Shown one piece after another: positions 17,777 to 26,817 of a DNA stretch of 64,000 bases. Source of the DNA: an uncultured Clostridia bacterium (GTDB lineage Bacteria > Bacillota > Clostridia > Oscillospirales > Acutalibacteraceae). Numbering within the stretch: position 1 is the first letter of the stretch; every line of letters starts with the position of its first letter. The notes under the pieces are model-generated. The model saw only the letters and a list, made by a program, of their open reading frames with translations. It searched no databases and was not told the origin of the DNA. The stretch lies in assembly GCA_947585745.1 (NCBI GenBank), contig CANPXF010000006.1:1-64000 (forward strand), given 5' to 3'. Position numbers and translations under genes: made by a program.

Positions 17777-18772
17777 CTATTCTTTATTGTCGTATCTCTT
17801 AATTAAACCAGGGAAAAAAGCCGATAAATAAATCTTTATTCTGGCCTTAATAGGAAATCTATTCATAAAATATCTATACCTTGGCTTAATCATTTCTTTA
17901 TAATTAGAATAATTCCAGGCGAGATTAAACCTTAAAGCATTTTCCTTTCTTACACAATACTTATGGAATTTATAATTTGTATATTTATCATATTCGTTCA
18001 GACAATCAAATTGGTGAGAATAGTGTTTTAACACGCTACTTTCAGAACCGGAGAATGCTTTTCCTCTTTCTATACTTGCGGTACTCCCCCTGCGATAACA
18101 TGACATTACCTCATTAATATAGTAAACATCTCCAAGTTGAGCAAAATATAATAAAAGGGGAAGATCACCCGTAGAAGCAACATCAGAGAATTTAGGAACA
18201 TTCTGCGCAAATTGTTTTAAATACTCAGCTCTCATAAAATGTGATGTTGTTTGAAAGGAATTATTCTCACTCGACTCTATACTTAAAAACCTCTCACTGC
18301 TAAGCACCCCGGTTGATAATTTATATTCTTTTTTAGGATAATAAACATTTAAGGGTTTTCCATCCTCTGTAACGGACTCCACAGAATGTATACACATAAA
18401 ACAATTTCTATTTTTTTCGAGAGACTCATATTGCTTTTGTAGTTTATATGGGTCAGTCCAAAAGTCATCACCTTCACAACAAGCAATATATTTTCCTCTT
18501 GCTCGAGGAACATTAATTACATTGTTAATATAATTACAGCCTAATACACTAAACTGATTTTCTTTTTGGTAAATAGGCTTGACTATTTCAGGAAACCTAA
18601 GTTCATATTCCTTGATTATTTCAGGCGTTCTATCCTTAGAAGCATCATCATTTACTAATATTTCAAACCTAAAATCACATTTTTGCATTAAAAGGCTATC
18701 AAGGCATTGACGTATATATTTCTCGTGATTATAAGCCAAACAACATATAGATACCATTATATCGTCTTTCAT
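17777..18772 (-). CDS. Family 2 glycosyltransferase, copy A of a duplicated pair
   Basis: The 331-residue protein is a GT-A fold family 2 glycosyltransferase: VSICCLAYNHEKYI, LVNDDASKDRTPEI and ACCEGDDFWTDP are the donor- and metal-binding strands. Its first 21 residues are identical to the product at 19023-20003 and similarity continues along the whole length, so the two are recent paralogues or an exchanged cassette. It probably adds one sugar of the repeat unit in the cytoplasm. The sequence upstream of its start carries a decayed piece of rfbB, which marks the duplication junction. Confidence 0.88.
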   Translation of the reverse strand: MKDDIMVSICCLAYNHEKYIRQCLDSLLMQKCDFRFEILVNDDASKDRTPEIIKEYELRFPEIVKPIYQKENQFSVLGCNYINNVINVPRARGKYIACCEGDDFWTDPYKLQKQYESLEKNRNCFMCIHSVESVTEDGKPLNVYYPKKEYKLSTGVLSSERFLSIESSENNSFQTTSHFMRAEYLKQFAQNVPKFSDVASTGDLPLLLYFAQLGDVYYINEVMSCYRRGSTASIERGKAFSGSESSVLKHYSHQFDCLNEYDKYTNYKFHKYCVRKENALRFNLAWNYSNYKEMIKPRYRYFMNRFPIKARIKIYLSAFFPGLIKRYDNKE

Positions 18773-18792
18773 AAATATCCTCCAAAAATATA

Positions 18793-18965
18793 TTATCTGT
18801 TACTATACATCTTTTTATAATAATCGCGGTACTCCCCGCTTATAATAGTTTCCCCCTACTGTTTATCATTGAGATATGATTTTATCGTTTTTTCAATCCG
18901 TCGGAAATTTTGTTTTGGGTAGATTGCCCAGTTGCGTACATTTTCTCTTTCGGTGTATTGGTAAA
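18793..18965 (-). pseudogene. Decayed remnant of the 3' end of rfbB
   Basis: This intergenic stretch between the paralogous glycosyltransferase genes closely matches the intact rfbB 3' end that starts at 20024. The match runs from the rfbB stop for about 135 bases, then jumps to the segment near 20388-20425, implying an internal deletion of roughly 220 bases. Many substitutions and small indels have removed the reading frame. The similarity also covers the shared sequence between rfbB and the glycosyltransferase start. It is a scar of duplication or allelic replacement and should not be expressed as protein. Confidence 0.85.
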
Positions 18966-19022
18966 ACGAATTAAAATAAAATTTTAATAAAATAAGATAT
19001 ATTACAATTATGTTGCTTTATA

Positions 19023-20003
19023 TTATTTTTTTATAAATTTAAAAATAGATAAAACTTTAGAGAAATATGCTGATAAAAAAATATATATTTTAGAACGAAA
19101 ATCATATTTTTTAAAATACTGACGATATTCTCTTCTCAACATAGTTTTATAATCACATTCAATTTGTGCTATTCTCCACTCTCTCCATCTAATATAATAT
19201 TTACAAAAATCGCTATATTTATATTTTGTGTATTTATCATACTCGTTCATTACAGAAATCATATCTCTAAAGTGAGAAAGAAGTTTATTTTTATCCTTAT
19301 CTATTCTTGATGTCCAACTTCCTACACTGAATTTTCTGTAATAGGACATAGAATCTTCAAAATAATAAACATCACCTAAATTACCGTAAAAAAGCAATAT
19401 CTTAAGATCTCCAGTCGAAGCAATTTGAAAAAACTCAGGTAAATTTTCATATGATGATGGTAAATCAAATCTTCTAAACATATAGCTTGATGTATGAAAA
19501 GCGTAATTTTTACAAATAATTTCCAAAAAATCGTAACTTGGAATAATTCCGGTTTTCATTGTTGTACTTGGCATAGCCTCTTTTGTTTTAGAACCATTTT
19601 CTTCAATAACCGCAACTTTATGAACACACATATGACAATTTTGATTTTTCTCAAGGATATCAACCTGTTTTTGCAACTTTAAAGGGTCTACCCAATAATC
19701 ATCACCTTCACACAGAGCGACATATTTCCCTTTAGCATATGAACATGCAACTCTAAGTGTAGTCCCTTGAATCCCTTTAGAATATTGATTTTCAGTTTGA
19801 TAAATCGGCTTAATTATATCTGGATATTTTTTCTCATACTCCCTTATTATATCAGCAGTATGATCGGTTGACGCATCATCATGAATTATAACTTCAAACT
19901 TAAAATCACATTTTTGCATTATAAAACCATCTAAACATTTACGTATATATTTCTCGTGATTATAAGCAAGACAGCATATTGAAACCATTATATCGTCCTT
20001 CAT
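19023..20003 (-). CDS. Family 2 glycosyltransferase, copy B of a duplicated pair
   Basis: The 326-residue GT-A glycosyltransferase shares its N-terminal VSICCLAYNHEKYI, the HDDASTDHTADI and LCEGDDYWVDP motifs with copy A at 17777. The C-terminal half diverges more, as expected if acceptor specificity changed. It lies directly downstream of intact rfbB with a 20-base gap and the same ribosome-binding region (AGGATATTT) as copy A. An A7 tract overlaps its last codons and stop. It probably adds one sugar to the repeat unit; donor unknown. Confidence 0.88.
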   Translation of the reverse strand: MKDDIMVSICCLAYNHEKYIRKCLDGFIMQKCDFKFEVIIHDDASTDHTADIIREYEKKYPDIIKPIYQTENQYSKGIQGTTLRVACSYAKGKYVALCEGDDYWVDPLKLQKQVDILEKNQNCHMCVHKVAVIEENGSKTKEAMPSTTMKTGIIPSYDFLEIICKNYAFHTSSYMFRRFDLPSSYENLPEFFQIASTGDLKILLFYGNLGDVYYFEDSMSYYRKFSVGSWTSRIDKDKNKLLSHFRDMISVMNEYDKYTKYKYSDFCKYYIRWREWRIAQIECDYKTMLRREYRQYFKKYDFRSKIYIFLSAYFSKVLSIFKFIKK

Positions 20004-20023
20004 AAATATCCTCCAAAAATATA

Positions 20024-21043
20024 TTATCTGTTTCTATACATCTTATCATAATAATCGCGGTACTCACCGCTTATAATAGTTTCCCACCACTGTTTATTAT
20101 TGAGATACCATTTTATCGTTTTTTCAATTCCGTCGGAAAACTTTGTTTTTGGGAGCCAGCCCAGCTCTTTATTGATTTTCGCAGGGTCAATCGCGTACCT
20201 TAAATCATGACCTTTTCTGTCTGTAACAAAGGTTATAAGCGATTCAGGTTTATCAAGCTTTTTGCATATAAGCTTAACTATATCGATATTTTTCATTTCA
20301 TTATGTCCGCCGACATTGTAGACCTCTCCTGCTTTTCCTTTATGTATTATGAGGTCAATAGCCTCGCAGTGATCCTCCACATACAGCCAATCGCGTACAT
20401 TTTCTCCTTTTCCGTATACGGGTAAGGGCTTGTCCGCCAATGCGTTTGCTATCATAAGCGGAATAAGCTTTTCGGGAAAATGATACGGACCGTAATTATT
20501 GGAACATCTGCTTATCGTAATCGGCAGATTATATGTACGGTAATATGCAAGCACCAGTAAATCCGCGGATGCCTTTGACGCGCTGTACGGACTTGATGTG
20601 TGCAAAGGCGTTTCCTCGGTAAAAAACATATCGGGTCTGTCTAACGGAAGGTCGCCGTACACCTCATCGGTACTGACCTGATGATAACGGGTTATTCCGT
20701 ATTTTCTGCAGGCGTCCATAAGCACCTGAGTTCCTAAAATATTAGTTTTCAGGAAAACCTCAGGGTTTTCAATCGAACGGTCAACATGGCTTTCCGCCGC
20801 AAAATTGACCACAATATCAGGCTTATGCTCGTCAAAAATCTTATATATTTCTTCTCGGTCACAAATATCTGTCTTTAAAAATACAAAATTCGGATTTTCA
20901 AGAGCCTTTTCGAGTGTAGAAAGATTTCCCGCGTATGTAAGGCAATCAACGCAGATTATTTTATAATCAGGGTATTTTTTCAGCATATGATAAACGAAGT
21001 TAGAGCCTATAAATCCTGCTCCGCCCGTAACTAAAACTGTCAT
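20024..21043 (-). CDS. rfbB: dTDP-glucose 4,6-dehydratase
   Basis: The 339-residue enzyme has the NAD loop [14 protein letters not shown], the [14 protein letters not shown] segment, [12 protein letters not shown] and [11 protein letters not shown] with the catalytic Tyr-x3-Lys. It makes dTDP-4-keto-6-deoxy-D-glucose from dTDP-glucose, the branch point for both 4-aminosugar transaminases of the locus. Its start overlaps the rfbA stop (ATGA). A broken copy of its 3' end lies at 18793-18965. Confidence 0.95.
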   Translation of the reverse strand: MTVLVTGGAGFIGSNFVYHMLKKYPDYKIICVDCLTYAGNLSTLEKALENPNFVFLKTDICDREEIYKIFDEHKPDIVVNFAAESHVDRSIENPEVFLKTNILGTQVLMDACRKYGITRYHQVSTDEVYGDLPLDRPDMFFTEETPLHTSSPYSASKASADLLVLAYYRTYNLPITISRCSNNYGPYHFPEKLIPLMIANALADKPLPVYGKGENVRDWLYVEDHCEAIDLIIHKGKAGEVYNVGGHNEMKNIDIVKLICKKLDKPESLITFVTDRKGHDLRYAIDPAKINKELGWLPKTKFSDGIEKTIKWYLNNKQWWETIISGEYRDYYDKMYRNR

Positions 21044-21918
21044 TTATTCAGCGCCTCCTCAGCTATAGAAATTATGTATCTGCCGTACTCGGTTGTTTTT
21101 AAATTCTTACCAAGCTTTAAAAGCTGATTTGCGGAAATAAAACCTTGTCTCCAAGCTATTTCCTCAATACAAGACATATAAAAGCCTTGTCTTGACTGAA
21201 CCGCCTCCACAAATTCCGAAGCTTTCAGCATACCTTCGGGAGTACCTGTATCGAGCCATGCAATTCCCCTGCCCATAAGCGTAACTTTAAGTTTTCCCAT
21301 CTTTAAATATTCATTGTTGACAGCGGTAATCTCTATTTCACCGCGCTCAGACGGTTTTATATTTTTTGCTATATCTACAACCTTGTTATCGTAAAAATAT
21401 AATCCGGGAACAACATAGTTAGATTTGGGAAATTGAGGTTTTTCCTCTATTGAAATGACATTATTATCATCGTCAAACTCAACAACTCCAAATTCTCTGG
21501 GATTTTTTACTGGATAACCAAAAATAGTAGCGCCATTTAATTTTTCAATAGAATTTCTTAGTATTCCCGTTATATTCTGTCCATAAAAAATATTGTCGCC
21601 GAGTATAAGGCATACATCGTCATCACCTATAAAGTCAGCTCCCAATACAAACGCGTCGGCAAGGCCTCTTGGCTTGTCCTGTACTTTATATTCTATCGTA
21701 ATTCCGAGTGATTTTCCATCCCCTAAAAGCTTTTTATACAGCGGAGTATCCTCAGGAGTAGAAATAATAAGTATTTCTCCTATGCCCGCAAGCAATAAAA
21801 TTGATAAAGGATAATATATCATAGGTTTGTCATAAACAGGTAATAATTGTTTAGATACGGCAATTGTCATAGGGTAAAGGCGTGTTCCTTTACCGCCCGC
21901 TAAAATAATACCTTTCAT
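21040..21918 (-). CDS. rfbA: Glucose-1-phosphate thymidylyltransferase
   Basis: The 292-residue protein carries the classic [13 protein letters not shown] signature, [25 protein letters not shown] and the C-terminal [15 protein letters not shown] of RfbA. It forms dTDP-glucose from dTTP and glucose 1-phosphate and is usually inhibited by the pathway end product. The ATG at 21918 is chosen over an ATG five codons earlier because GGAGTTGAG lies at the right distance and the family begins at MKGIILAGG. It overlaps rfbB by four bases. Confidence 0.95.
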   Translation of the reverse strand: MKGIILAGGKGTRLYPMTIAVSKQLLPVYDKPMIYYPLSILLLAGIGEILIISTPEDTPLYKKLLGDGKSLGITIEYKVQDKPRGLADAFVLGADFIGDDDVCLILGDNIFYGQNITGILRNSIEKLNGATIFGYPVKNPREFGVVEFDDDNNVISIEEKPQFPKSNYVVPGLYFYDNKVVDIAKNIKPSERGEIEITAVNNEYLKMGKLKVTLMGRGIAWLDTGTPEGMLKASEFVEAVQSRQGFYMSCIEEIAWRQGFISANQLLKLGKNLKTTEYGRYIISIAEEALNK

Positions 21919-21933
21919 ATATCTCAACTCCAA

Positions 21934-23060
21934 TCAACTTATATTAAGTCTGTCACAAATATATTTTTCAATTTTTTCAAAATAAGTGTATATAGTTTTA
22001 CTTTTCTTATCGTACCATTTAAAGAAAGGTTTTTCAATAAATCGTATTCTTAATAAATCTATTATTGTACATATAGCATATATCGCCAATACTGAAGTCG
22101 CTAAATGTATATATATATATATATATATTGTGATGAAAATGAGCCGGAAACATTTAAGGTTTCCTTCCAAAGCCAATATCTCATTGTTTTTGAATTTGCG
22201 TGTATTAACAATACGCCAAAGGTCGCTGAAGAAACTATATTAATAAATTTACTGTACTTTACTTTTAAATTTTTAAAGAACAAAAAAGCAGAAACAGAAG
22301 TTAACACTGCTAAAATTTTATTTGCATCAGCCACAAAATAATAAGGTTCTCTAAAAAAATCAATATTAGTTTTAAATGTAATTACAAGACAAGATAATAC
22401 ACTTAGCATTGAAACGAATACAGTCACTATTGTAGCGTATCCCCAAAATTTAGTACTATTAAATATTGCCTTAGGATAAAGACGGATATATGAAGCTATA
22501 AAGTAAATTACAACAAACCACGAAACATAGTTCATTCTTATTTCAAATACCGGTATTGTCCCTATAACAGTATATACAAACAAACACAGAAGAACTAACC
22601 TAATATGCATTCTTTCGTTTATATTATGTATTAATACATTTAGAAAGGGAATACATAAATAAAAAACTAAAAAAGCTTGTATAAAATTATCAGTTATGCT
22701 ATAAACCGGAATTAAAGTTTTTAAAAAAGCTCCTAATGAAAAAGTTTCATATCCTGTAAACACAAAAATGAGATAAATTGCAATTGTATAAAACTCTATT
22801 TGGAGTATAAGCTTAATAAACTTTCTTAACGTTATCTTTGAAGTACACATAAAATAACCTGTAATTAAAACAAAACAGTTTATCCCTACTTTTCCCCAAG
22901 CACCGACAACAAAAAAAGATAGCTCCTTTATTCCAAAAGGGTGTAAATACAATTCATTCCGAAGCCCGGAATTAACTACATAATGATGAGCTACTATCAA
23001 AAGCATAGTAACTATTCTGAATAATTCTAAATTAGAATCTCTCTTTTTTTCTAATGCCAT
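21934..23060 (-). pseudogene. Acyltransferase family 3 (OafA-like) membrane protein, frameshifted at a (TA)n tract; likely phase-variable, OFF
   Basis: The N-terminal frame (319 residues, stop at 22101) is a multi-helix acyltransferase_3 protein starting with NLELFRIVTMLLIVAHHYV; these enzymes acetylate or acylate sugars on the membrane. The frame runs into a 21-nt TA repeat (22108-22128), reads YIYIYIYI and stops. The expected C-terminus, including AIYAICTIIDLLRIRFIEKP, is intact in another frame down to a stop at 21934. Losing one TA unit, or gaining two, would join the parts into a 374-residue protein, the normal family length. No other damage is seen, which favours reversible slippage over decay. 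It lies between vioA-like and rfbA genes. Confidence 0.85.
22108..22128. repeat. (TA)10.5 microsatellite inside acyltransferase gene
   Basis: An uninterrupted 21-nt alternating TA tract sits in the coding region of the acyltransferase at 21934-23060. The two parts of the gene are out of frame by +1 (mod 3), so 19 or 25 nt would be ON lengths. It is the longest dinucleotide repeat in the window. Confidence 0.97.
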
Positions 23061-23066
23061 TTTACC

Positions 23067-24155
23067 TCATCCTAATATCAAATCACAGATTTTATCAACT
23101 TCCTCAACAGATAAATCTGCGTATAACGGTAATGTAAGCACCTTTTCTGAAACAGATTTTGCTATAGGTGTACTTTGAATTTCAAAACGATTTTGAAACA
23201 CTTCAAACTCACTTGTTAAAGGATAAAAATATTTTCGCGCAAATATATCATTCCTTACCAGAATATCGGCAACTTCATCTCTTGAATATTTATATCCGTC
23301 AAATACAACAGGAAAGTATGAATAATTGTGCTTAACGTCTTTTCCTATTTTGAATAACTTTAATCCTTGAACATCATTTAATCGTTCAATATATCTGTCA
23401 AAGGCTTTTTTACGTTTTGAAATTTCTTCATCAATATGTTTAAGGTTGCAAAGCCCCATAGCCGCGTGCATTTCCGTCATCTTTGCATTAGTGCCTACTA
23501 AGGTTACTTCTTCCTGTCCTCTCATACCGTACTGCCTTAACTTTTTTAAAATAGGTGTTAAATTATTATCTGAATACGTTAATCCGCCGCCCTCAACAGT
23601 ATGGAAAACTTTTGTGGCATGGAAACTGAACATTGATATGTCTCCTAAAGTACCAATACCTTTTCCGTCTATTTCGATTCCAAAAGCATGAGCCGCGTCG
23701 TAAATAACCTTTAGATTATATTTTTTTGCAATTTCATCAATTTTTTTATAATCGCATACGCTTCCGTAAACGTGAACGGGTAAAATCGCGCAGGTTTTTT
23801 CAGTTATTAAAGATTCAATCTTATCAGCGTCAATAGTATAGTCATCTTCTCTTATATCACAAAAAACCGGGGTGAGATTATTACGAACAACAGCTTGAGT
23901 AGTCGAAATAAAAGTATATGGTGTAGTAATGACTTCTCCCTCAAGATTAAGGGCGTTTAATGCAAGCTCCAAAGCGGTATGTCCGTTTAAAAAAAGACTG
24001 ACATTATCTGTCTTTAAATACTTACACAGCTGTTTTTCAAGCTCCATATGCTTTGAACCCGAATTAGTAAGCCAACGGCTGTCCCATAAATTTTTTATCT
24101 CCTCACAATATTCTTTGTAAGGCGGCATTGACGACCTTGTCACATTAATTTTCAT
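23067..24155 (-). CDS. vioA: VioA-like dTDP-4-amino-4,6-dideoxyglucose transaminase (DegT family)
   Basis: The 362-residue PLP aminotransferase resembles VioA-type enzymes: PPYKEYCEEI, SRWLTNSGSKHMELE, FLNGHTALELALNAL and the PLP lysine Lys182 in SFHATKVFHTVEGG. VioA transfers an amino group to C4 of dTDP-4-keto-6-deoxyglucose, giving dTDP-viosamine. It is encoded next to rfbA/rfbB, which make that keto substrate. The frameshifted acyltransferase gene begins seven bases after its stop, so acylation of the new amino or a ring hydroxyl is conceivable. Stereochemistry at C4 is inferred from family resemblance only. Confidence 0.83.
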   Translation of the reverse strand: MKINVTRSSMPPYKEYCEEIKNLWDSRWLTNSGSKHMELEKQLCKYLKTDNVSLFLNGHTALELALNALNLEGEVITTPYTFISTTQAVVRNNLTPVFCDIREDDYTIDADKIESLITEKTCAILPVHVYGSVCDYKKIDEIAKKYNLKVIYDAAHAFGIEIDGKGIGTLGDISMFSFHATKVFHTVEGGGLTYSDNNLTPILKKLRQYGMRGQEEVTLVGTNAKMTEMHAAMGLCNLKHIDEEISKRKKAFDRYIERLNDVQGLKLFKIGKDVKHNYSYFPVVFDGYKYSRDEVADILVRNDIFARKYFYPLTSEFEVFQNRFEIQSTPIAKSVSEKVLTLPLYADLSVEEVDKICDLILG

Positions 24156-24233
24156 TTTACAATCCTTATAGTAATTTATTGTTATTTAAAATTCTTATAA
24201 ATTTTATCTTACTTCTCTATAATAAACTAATTT

Positions 24234-25700
24234 TTAGGATATTTTTGAACGTTTTCTTATAATTTTCTTAAAAGGGCTTTTAACCATATCCCACAAATAA
24301 TCGAAACTGTCTAATTTTAGGACTTTAGAACCCAATATATAAATTAATACTCCCAACGGAACTTGTATACAAAGAGTAATGATACAATTTAATCCTATAT
24401 ATTGAATTGGTAATACACAAGCAATCATAAACAAAGAAAGTAATATGCTTGGCATAATATCTCTAAGCTGTTCTAAATATCCGTATTTCAATATCTTTTT
24501 ATTCGGCCAAGAGTTTATTATTTGACTGGTTACAGAAGTAAATAAAAGGCTACATGCCATCGGCATAACTCCAAACCACATAGTTGTAAGAATCGCAGTC
24601 AATCCTATAATTTTTTTTAATATTTCAAGTTTTAGAAAAATGTCGCTTCTTCCGACTGCCTTTATTGCGTTAAGATTTGCTGTATGTATCGGCCAAAAAG
24701 CGTATGTAAAACAGAATATTCTCAAAAACGGAACACAAGGTAACCACTTATCAGTAAATATCAAACTTACAATCGGCTCAGCGCAAGCCGCTATTCCCGC
24801 CATTATAGGCATCATCAAATAGGTACTCGTTTTTATTGAGCGCCGAACCATATTTTTAAGCAAGCTTTGATTATCCTGTACTGATGACATCGAAGGCATC
24901 AATACGCTGTCTATAGAATTATTTATATTGGCAATTGCCAAACTGGGAATATTATCTCCTCGGTTATAAAAAGCAAGGTCAGCAGTTGAATATTTTTTCC
25001 CGATTATTAGTTGTGTTAACTTTGAATAACCGGTATCAAGCAAATTAGAAACAAGCATTTTCCATCCAAATGAAAATAAAGTTTTCAATCTTGTGAATGA
25101 AAACAATTTTTTAGGTCTCCACTTAACTGTTATCCATAAAATAATTGTATCTACTACCGTATTAAATAAATTTTGTACAACTAATGCCCATACTCCAAAT
25201 CCCATTAAAGCCATAGATATTCCGATAACTGCTGCTCCTATGGTTCCGCCTAATGTGGCAAAAAAGAAACGTTTAAAAATTAAATGTTTAGACACATACG
25301 ATTGCTGTATATTTTTAACACCGGATACAATCAGAGTTAAACCCATAACTCTGATTAATGGAGTTAAATCAGGCATATTATAAAATAAAGCAATTCCCGG
25401 AGCGGCAAAGAACAGAAGGCAATAAAGAATAGCACAGGAAAATATATTAAAATAAAAAACTGATGAATAATCAATGTCGTCAGGCTCTTTTTTCTGTATA
25501 AGAGCGCTTCCGAATCCGCAGTTTATAAAAACTAATAAAATGTCCATAAAAACATTAACAAGAGCAATTATTCCGTACGTGCTCGGCTCAAGAATTCTCG
25601 CAAGTATTACTGAAACAACAAAGCCCACTCCCTGCGCGCCGCATCTCTCCATAAATCTCCAAATCATATTGGACATTACAGTTCTTCTGTTTACCTTCAT
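24234..25700 (-). CDS. wzx: Wzx-type polysaccharide flippase (MOP superfamily)
   Basis: The 488-residue protein has about twelve to fourteen hydrophobic helices and the usual N-terminus of lipopolysaccharide/teichuronic acid export flippases: MIWRFMERCGAQGVGFVVS, ILARILEPSTYGII and GFGSALIQKKE. It would move undecaprenyl-diphosphate-linked repeat units across the membrane for polymerisation. Its presence with a candidate Wzy and a PglC-like initiating transferase defines a Wzx/Wzy-dependent pathway. A 78-base gap separates it from the aminotransferase gene. Confidence 0.92.
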   Translation of the reverse strand: MKVNRRTVMSNMIWRFMERCGAQGVGFVVSVILARILEPSTYGIIALVNVFMDILLVFINCGFGSALIQKKEPDDIDYSSVFYFNIFSCAILYCLLFFAAPGIALFYNMPDLTPLIRVMGLTLIVSGVKNIQQSYVSKHLIFKRFFFATLGGTIGAAVIGISMALMGFGVWALVVQNLFNTVVDTIILWITVKWRPKKLFSFTRLKTLFSFGWKMLVSNLLDTGYSKLTQLIIGKKYSTADLAFYNRGDNIPSLAIANINNSIDSVLMPSMSSVQDNQSLLKNMVRRSIKTSTYLMMPIMAGIAACAEPIVSLIFTDKWLPCVPFLRIFCFTYAFWPIHTANLNAIKAVGRSDIFLKLEILKKIIGLTAILTTMWFGVMPMACSLLFTSVTSQIINSWPNKKILKYGYLEQLRDIMPSILLSLFMIACVLPIQYIGLNCIITLCIQVPLGVLIYILGSKVLKLDSFDYLWDMVKSPFKKIIRKRSKIS

Positions 25701-25787
25701 TAATTACACCCTTCTAAAATTTAACTAATACTATTTTTAAAATTATAGTTTATATTAGCATGTTATTTTTTTAACAATTAATTTTAA

Positions 25788-26809
25788 TCAAACAATCTTC
25801 TTTATAACTTTTATATTGCTAAGAATAAAACCTATTGACAAGCAAATAACAGATGCAAGTACAAACAACAAAGTTCCAAGTTCTAAATTCCAGTTAAACA
25901 CTGCTGAAAAAAATCTTTCAAGAAATAAAATTACTAATGGATGTATATAAAACGTTATATTAGCACAGATTCTGCATCTTTCCGCAAACGCAGTAAATTT
26001 CGGCAGTGGATTTTTTAACAGAAAAATGATAATAACCCCTATATATATATATATATGGACATCGGATCTGTTTTTTTATAAAAAAGATAAAGTAAAGTTT
26101 TTTCAAAAAAGTATAATATGCTTGAAATAAATAACAAAGCATACATTTTTTTATTTGAAAATCCTGCAAACTTTTGTCTATAGTTATTTATTAAACAACC
26201 TATTGTAAAAAAAGGTAACGCAATAAAAAACACTCTTATTATTGTTTGTGAACCTTCTATCTTAATAAAATCTAAAAATAAAGGTATTTTTATAACAGCC
26301 GAATATGAAGTAAGTAGACATCCCAAAACAAACAGAATAATTGAAATTATTAAAATTAGTAACATTTTGCCTTTAAATAATTTATATATAAATGTAAAAA
26401 TAATTATCGAGTATATTAAAGCGGGAAAATACCAAAATTGAAAACTGGTTCCCAAAAACAAATAATCAATAACTAATCTCTTAATAATTTCAATTAATGA
26501 AAATTCATCGTGCCACACCCAAACATTAATTAAAAAATAAGGTATGCTCCATATTGTGTATATAACCGCTATCTTTTTTACATACTTTATCATTATATTT
26601 TGCGTTTTAACAAGTTTACCAAAATAAAAAAATCCTGAAACAACTAAGAAAAAAGGTACCGCTATACGAGTCAGCGCATCAGTAAATATAAAACCCATAA
26701 ATCCATTTATGTCAGAAAACGGATGCGTATGTATTGCAACAACCATCAGTGAGCAAACCAATCTGAAAATGTCTATTGAATTGTTTCTGGATTTAAGTTG
26801 TGAACCCAT
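25788..26809 (-). pseudogene. Second acyltransferase family 3 membrane protein, frameshifted at a (TA)n tract; likely phase-variable, OFF
   Basis: The N-terminal frame (256 residues) begins NNSIDIFRLVCSLMVVAIHTHPF, a typical acyltransferase_3 start with the catalytic-region histidine, and runs through about seven helices. It enters a 17-nt TA tract (26040-26056), reads IYIYI and stops at 26039. Translating the other frame past the tract gives an intact C-terminal part: two hydrophobic segments including NITFYIHPLVILFLERFF, ending at 25788. Removing one TA unit joins them into a 339-residue protein. This repeats the architecture and phase of the first acyltransferase. It lies between the GT4 gene and wzx. 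Confidence 0.85.
26040..26056. repeat. (TA)8.5 microsatellite inside second acyltransferase gene
   Basis: A 17-nt uninterrupted alternating TA tract interrupts the frame of the acyltransferase gene at 25788-26809. Fifteen or 21 nt would be ON lengths by frame arithmetic. Confidence 0.97.
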
Positions 26810-26817
26810 AAATTTCC

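Noticed and set aside
19024..19030. A7/T7 tract at the end of glycosyltransferase copy B
   Set aside because: It affects only the last codons, and such A runs are common in this AT-rich genome.
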